64,000 nt of DNA from Sphingomonas sp. PP-CC-1A-547 (GTDB lineage: Bacteria > Pseudomonadota > Alphaproteobacteria > Sphingomonadales > Sphingomonadaceae), in assembly GCF_003610375.1 (NCBI RefSeq), contig NZ_RAPZ01000010.1:594161-658160 (forward strand). Direction: 5' to 3'. Position 1 is the first letter of the stretch. Each line of letters opens with the position of its first letter. Below the pieces are notes generated by a model that saw only the letters and a list, made by a program, of their open reading frames with translations, did not search any database and had not been told where the DNA came from. The position numbers and the translations under genes were made by a program. Of this stretch, positions 61,325-64,000 are shown piece after piece.

Positions 61325-61943
61325 GGAAGCGCGCCTCCAGCTTTTCGACAGCGGCGCGCGTCAGCACCAGCGTGTCATGCTTCAGGATGTCGTAAACGTT
61401 CGCGCCGGCAGCCGGCATCACGTTCACTTCGTACAGGTTGCCCGCAGCGAATGCGAAGCTGGTGTCGACCATGTCGCCGTCGATGACGAGCGCACGCTTG
61501 CCGAAGCCGAGCTTTGCGAGATCGCCCTGCAGCGTCTTGGTCTTGCCACCCTCGACAGCCAGGCTGTCCATGATGACCAGCGAACCCGCCTTGGCGTGGC
61601 TGCTGAGAGCCATCCGCAGGCCGAGCGAGCGAACCTTCTTGTTCAGCGAAGGGTTGAAGTCACGGACGCGTGCGCCGTGTGCCTTACCACCACCGATGAA
61701 CACTGGTGCGCGACGATCGCCGTGACGAGCCGTACCGCCGCCCTTCTGGCGACCGAACTTCTTGCCGGTGCGTGCGACGTCTGCGCGCTCACGGGTGCCA
61801 CGAGCCGTCTCGCGACGCTTCTCGAGCTGCCAGGTGACGACACGGTGCAGGATGTCGGCGCGCGGATCGAGGCCGAAGACCTCGTCGTTGAGCTCGATGT
61901 CCGCTGCCTCAGTGCCGGCGAAAGATGAAACCTTGATCTTCAC
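61317..61943 (-). CDS. rplD: 50S ribosomal protein L4
   Basis: A 208-aa protein from a GTG at 61943 with GGAGG 8 nt upstream, giving [20 protein letters not shown]. The RNA-binding loop [20 protein letters not shown] is conserved. In enterobacteria L4 represses its own operon; whether that holds here is not known. It follows rplC by 2 bp. Confidence 0.97.
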   Translation of the reverse strand: MKIKVSSFAGTEAADIELNDEVFGLDPRADILHRVVTWQLEKRRETARGTRERADVARTGKKFGRQKGGGTARHGDRRAPVFIGGGKAHGARVRDFNPSLNKKVRSLGLRMALSSHAKAGSLVIMDSLAVEGGKTKTLQGDLAKLGFGKRALVIDGDMVDTSFAFAAGNLYEVNVMPAAGANVYDILKHDTLVLTRAAVEKLEARFHG

Positions 61944-61945
61944 GC

Positions 61946-62692
61946 TCAGCCCTCCTGGCCGTCGGCTGCAGGTGCGTCGGTCGTTTCGGCCGGCGTGTCT
62001 GCTGCGGTGTTGCTGTGCGCGATCTTGAGACCGGCGGGGAACGGTGCGTCGGCGTGGCGCGCGACCTTCACCGAGTCCTTGACGAAGAGCCAGCCGCCCT
62101 TGGAGCCAGGAACCGAACCCTTGACGAACAGGAGACCACGCTCGACGTCCGTCGATACGATCTCGAGGTTCTGCTGGGTGCGATACTTGTCGCCCATGTG
62201 GCCGGCCATCTTCTTGTTCTTGAAGACCTTGCCCGGATCCTGGCGCTGACCGGTCGAACCGAGCGAACGGTGCGAGACCGATACGCCGTGGGTCGCCCGC
62301 AGACCGCCGAAGCCCCAACGCTTCATGCCGCCCTGGAAGCCCTTACCCTGAGTCTTGCCCTGGATATCGACGATCTGGCCTGCGACGTAGTGGTCGGCCG
62401 AAATCTCGGCGCCGACGTCGAGCAAGCCGTCTGCGTTCACGCGGAACTCATGGACGACAGCCTTGGGCTCCACTTCGGCCTTGCCGAAATGGCCGCGCTG
62501 CGGCTTTGCGACATTCTTCGACTTGGCGACACCTGCACCAAGCTGGACGGCAGTGTAGCCGTCACGATCCATTTCGCGAACGGAAACGACCTGATTGCCT
62601 TCGAGTGCCAGAACGGTGACCGGCACGTGCCGACCATCTTCCTGGAACAGGCGGGTCATCCCCATCTTCTTCGCGATCACGCCAGTACGCAT
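61946..62692 (-). CDS. rplC: 50S ribosomal protein L3
   Basis: This 248-aa protein begins [20 protein letters not shown] and has the loop [20 protein letters not shown] reaching the peptidyl-transferase centre. An Ala/Thr-rich C-terminal tail of about 25 residues ([20 protein letters not shown]) is beyond the usual end. A 288-nt structured gap separates it from rpsJ. Confidence 0.97.
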   Translation of the reverse strand: MRTGVIAKKMGMTRLFQEDGRHVPVTVLALEGNQVVSVREMDRDGYTAVQLGAGVAKSKNVAKPQRGHFGKAEVEPKAVVHEFRVNADGLLDVGAEISADHYVAGQIVDIQGKTQGKGFQGGMKRWGFGGLRATHGVSVSHRSLGSTGQRQDPGKVFKNKKMAGHMGDKYRTQQNLEIVSTDVERGLLFVKGSVPGSKGGWLFVKDSVKVARHADAPFPAGLKIAHSNTAADTPAETTDAPAADGQEG

Positions 62693-62980
62693 GATCTTGT
62701 CCCTTCCTAGACAGAGGCCCCGTCGGACTATTCCTCGGGGGCTTGCGGACCATGTCCGGAGCGAACTCCATGATGCGTCCACCTGACCCCATCCCCGGCA
62801 AAAGCCCTGAATGGAGTCGGTTCAACCCGGTAAATACGAAACGTGCCCCCGTCCCGGGCTGGTGCTTCCGCGAATGCGGAAGCGTGACGGGGGACGCTGC
62901 CCCGTCGGTTTTCACCGACGGCGGTATCCCAATGTCGAACGGCGCGGGACCGTTACCGATCGACCGCGCCGCGCCAGCCC
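62693..62980 (-). promoter_or_regulatory. Structured 288-nt leader between rpsJ and rplC
   Basis: On the leftward strand this gap folds well. A perfect 8-bp hairpin closes a GAAA tetraloop (62902-62909 with 62914-62921). A compound stem has outer arms at 62846-62853 and 62886-62893 and an inner 8-bp hairpin at 62864-62871 with 62876-62883. No gene is supported. In other bacteria r-protein L4 binds a leader in the S10 operon, but upstream of rpsJ. This may be a sphingomonad r-protein leader or an internal promoter region. Confidence 0.55.
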
Positions 62981-63289
62981 TTAGGCGAGCTTGATCTCGA
63001 CGTCAACGCCAGCGGCGAGGTCCAGCTTCATCAGCGCATCGACCGTCTGCGGCGTCGGCTGGACGATATCCAGCATACGCTTGTACGTGCGTACCTCGAA
63101 CTGCTCGCGCGACTTCTTGTCGATGTGCGGGCCGCGGTTCACGGTGAACTTTTCGATGCGCGTCGGAAGGGGAATCGGACCGCGGATGAGCGCGCCGGTG
63201 CGGCGTGCGGTGTCGGCGATGTCGCCAGTGGCCTGATCGAGCACACGGTGATCGAACGCCTTCAGACGAATGCGGATATTGCTGTCCAT
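62981..63289 (-). CDS. rpsJ: 30S ribosomal protein S10
   Basis: This 102-aa protein reads [20 protein letters not shown] and [20 protein letters not shown], the S10 signature (NusE in transcription antitermination). The ATG at 63289 is the family start; the frame stays open further. It is the first gene of the leftward ribosomal cluster seen here. A usual upstream tuf gene is absent; a divergent DUF559 gene lies there instead. Confidence 0.98.
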   Translation of the reverse strand: MDSNIRIRLKAFDHRVLDQATGDIADTARRTGALIRGPIPLPTRIEKFTVNRGPHIDKKSREQFEVRTYKRMLDIVQPTPQTVDALMKLDLAAGVDVEIKLA

Positions 63290-63590
63290 AGTCCCTACCG
63301 ATGCGAAAGAGCGGGCCCGTTTCCGGGCTCTTGCTGGTTGATGTTTAAACCGAAGGCGGGCCATTACGGGAGAGTCGGGCGAAATGCAACCGCGGGGAGC
63401 GGGTTTTCCAGGCGACGGGCAATATCGAGGTGCGCCCTGCCCTCCCCCTCCGTCACCTTCGGCGCCACCTCCCCCTTGCGGGGGAGGATTGAAGATGTCG
63501 ACGCGCTGCCGCTAAGGTCGTCCCCTCTACTTGATCCTCCCCCGCCAGGGGGAGGTGGCGCGCGAAGCGTGACGGAGGGGGAGGCAAGCG
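63290..63590. promoter_or_regulatory. Divergent region between rpsJ and the DUF559 gene, with repeats
   Basis: This 301-bp region holds the rpsJ-side promoter and leader (63290-63430) and two copies of a dispersed repeat (below). I see no gene in it. No promoter hexamers stand out. Confidence 0.5.
63441..63584. repeat. Dispersed repeat, CTCCCCCGCCAGGGGGAGG type, two inverted units
   Basis: Units at 63441-63490 and 63534-63584 match the elements at 36661-36783 and 48064-48183. The right unit ends GGAGGGGGAGGC six bases before the DUF559 ATG and serves as its ribosome-binding site. Confidence 0.87.
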
Positions 63591-63965
63591 ATGCGGCTCG
63601 AAGGATCCCTACAAAGCCACAGCAACGCCAAGCGCCTGCGAAAACAGATGACCCCGCCAGAGATAGCGCTCTGGTTGGCACTCAGGCAGAACGAAGAAGG
63701 CCTACGCTTCCGCAGACAACACGCCGCGGGCCTTTACGTCCTGGACTTCTACTGCGCCCCAGCCCGACTCGCGATCGAAGTCGACGGCGAAGCCCACAAC
63801 CACGGCAAACGCCCTGAACGAGACGCAGCGCGAGAGGCATGGCTAACAGCCCAAAACATCCAAGTCCTCCGATACCCAACCCGCGAAATGCTAGTCAACC
63901 TCGACGACGTCATCCGCCAGATCACGTCCGTCGCGCTCCAACGCCGAACCATCATCGAGAGCTAA
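63591..63965 (+). CDS. DUF559 (PD-(D/E)XK-like) domain protein
   Basis: This 124-aa protein matches the DUF559 family: RLRKQMTPPEIALWLALRQN, GLRFRRQHAAGLYVLDFYCA and LAIEVDGEAHNHGKRPERDA. The FRRQH, DFYC and EVDG elements form a restriction-endonuclease-like core with probable catalytic Asp/Glu residues. Function is unknown. It is embedded between copies of the same dispersed repeat on both sides (63441-63584 and from 63970), which suggests that gene and repeats travel together or recombine. Confidence 0.9.
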   Translation: MRLEGSLQSHSNAKRLRKQMTPPEIALWLALRQNEEGLRFRRQHAAGLYVLDFYCAPARLAIEVDGEAHNHGKRPERDAAREAWLTAQNIQVLRYPTREMLVNLDDVIRQITSVALQRRTIIES

Positions 63966-63969
63966 TCGC

Positions 63970-64000
63970 CCCCTCCCCCTCCGACGCCTTCGGCGCCACC
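63970..64000. repeat. Partial dispersed repeat at the right edge
   Basis: CCCCTCCCCCTCCGACGCCT and following bases are the start of another copy of the CTCCCCCGCCAGGGGGAGG element, cut by the window end. It begins 5 bp past the DUF559 stop. Confidence 0.8.

Overview
The window is a piece of an alphaproteobacterial chromosome, most likely Sphingomonas or a close sphingomonad. The evidence is the high G+C codon use, gene neighbourhoods typical of Sphingomonadales (rpsA-ihfB; lapA-pyrF-trpF-trpB-trpA-accD-folC; the leftward S10/spc ribosomal cluster) and many dispersed G+C-rich palindromic repeats between genes. No rRNA is present, so the genus is an inference.

Positions 1 to about 12,200 are an accessory island that ends at the 3' end of a tRNA-Ala(GGC) gene. 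It is visibly less G+C-rich than the rest and is rich in the tetramer CTAG. From left to right it holds an AAA ATPase with a TOPRIM-like domain that runs off the left edge (an OLD/PARIS-like candidate defence nuclease), a small serine recombinase, a 1-kb non-coding region full of nested inverted repeats, two paralogous excisionase-like HTH proteins overlapping a tyrosine integrase, a compact set of phage-type genes ending in a 733-aa protein that looks like a podovirus internal virion (ejection) protein, a small cysteine-motif gene, and a second tyrosine integrase next to the tRNA. No capsid, portal, terminase, polymerase or lysis gene is visible, so this is a degraded prophage or a satellite-like element.

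Positions 12.3-17.9 kb are core chromosome: a TIGR02300-type zinc-ribbon protein, aroA, cmk, a SemiSWEET-like transporter, rpsA, ihfB and tRNA-Leu(UAA). Positions 18-35.5 kb hold an accessory metabolic and envelope block between ihfB and lapA: two patatin-like lipases, an SDR, a HAD phosphatase, a zinc alcohol dehydrogenase, a stress-type cluster with a DUF892 protein, a Tat-exported phospholipase C, an aldehyde dehydrogenase, lipoproteins, an orphan solute-binding protein, an L,D-transpeptidase and an EEP-family hydrolase. Positions 35.6-42.6 kb carry pyrimidine, tryptophan, fatty-acid and folate genes in one direction. Positions 42.6-50.3 kb hold an AmpG-like permease, a single-domain response regulator, rluB-rsmD, an MHS-type transporter and an OmpR/HK two-component pair.

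Positions 50.6-63.3 kb are the ribosomal protein cluster read leftward: rpsJ, rplC, rplD, rplW, rplB, rpsS, rplV, rpsC, rplP, rpmC, rpsQ, rplN, rplX, rplE, rpsN, rpsH, rplF, rplR, rpsE, rpmD, rplO, secY, adk. It is broken by terminator-like hairpins and one dispersed repeat, and has a structured 288-nt gap between rpsJ and rplC. The window ends with a DUF559 gene sandwiched between copies of a dispersed repeat.
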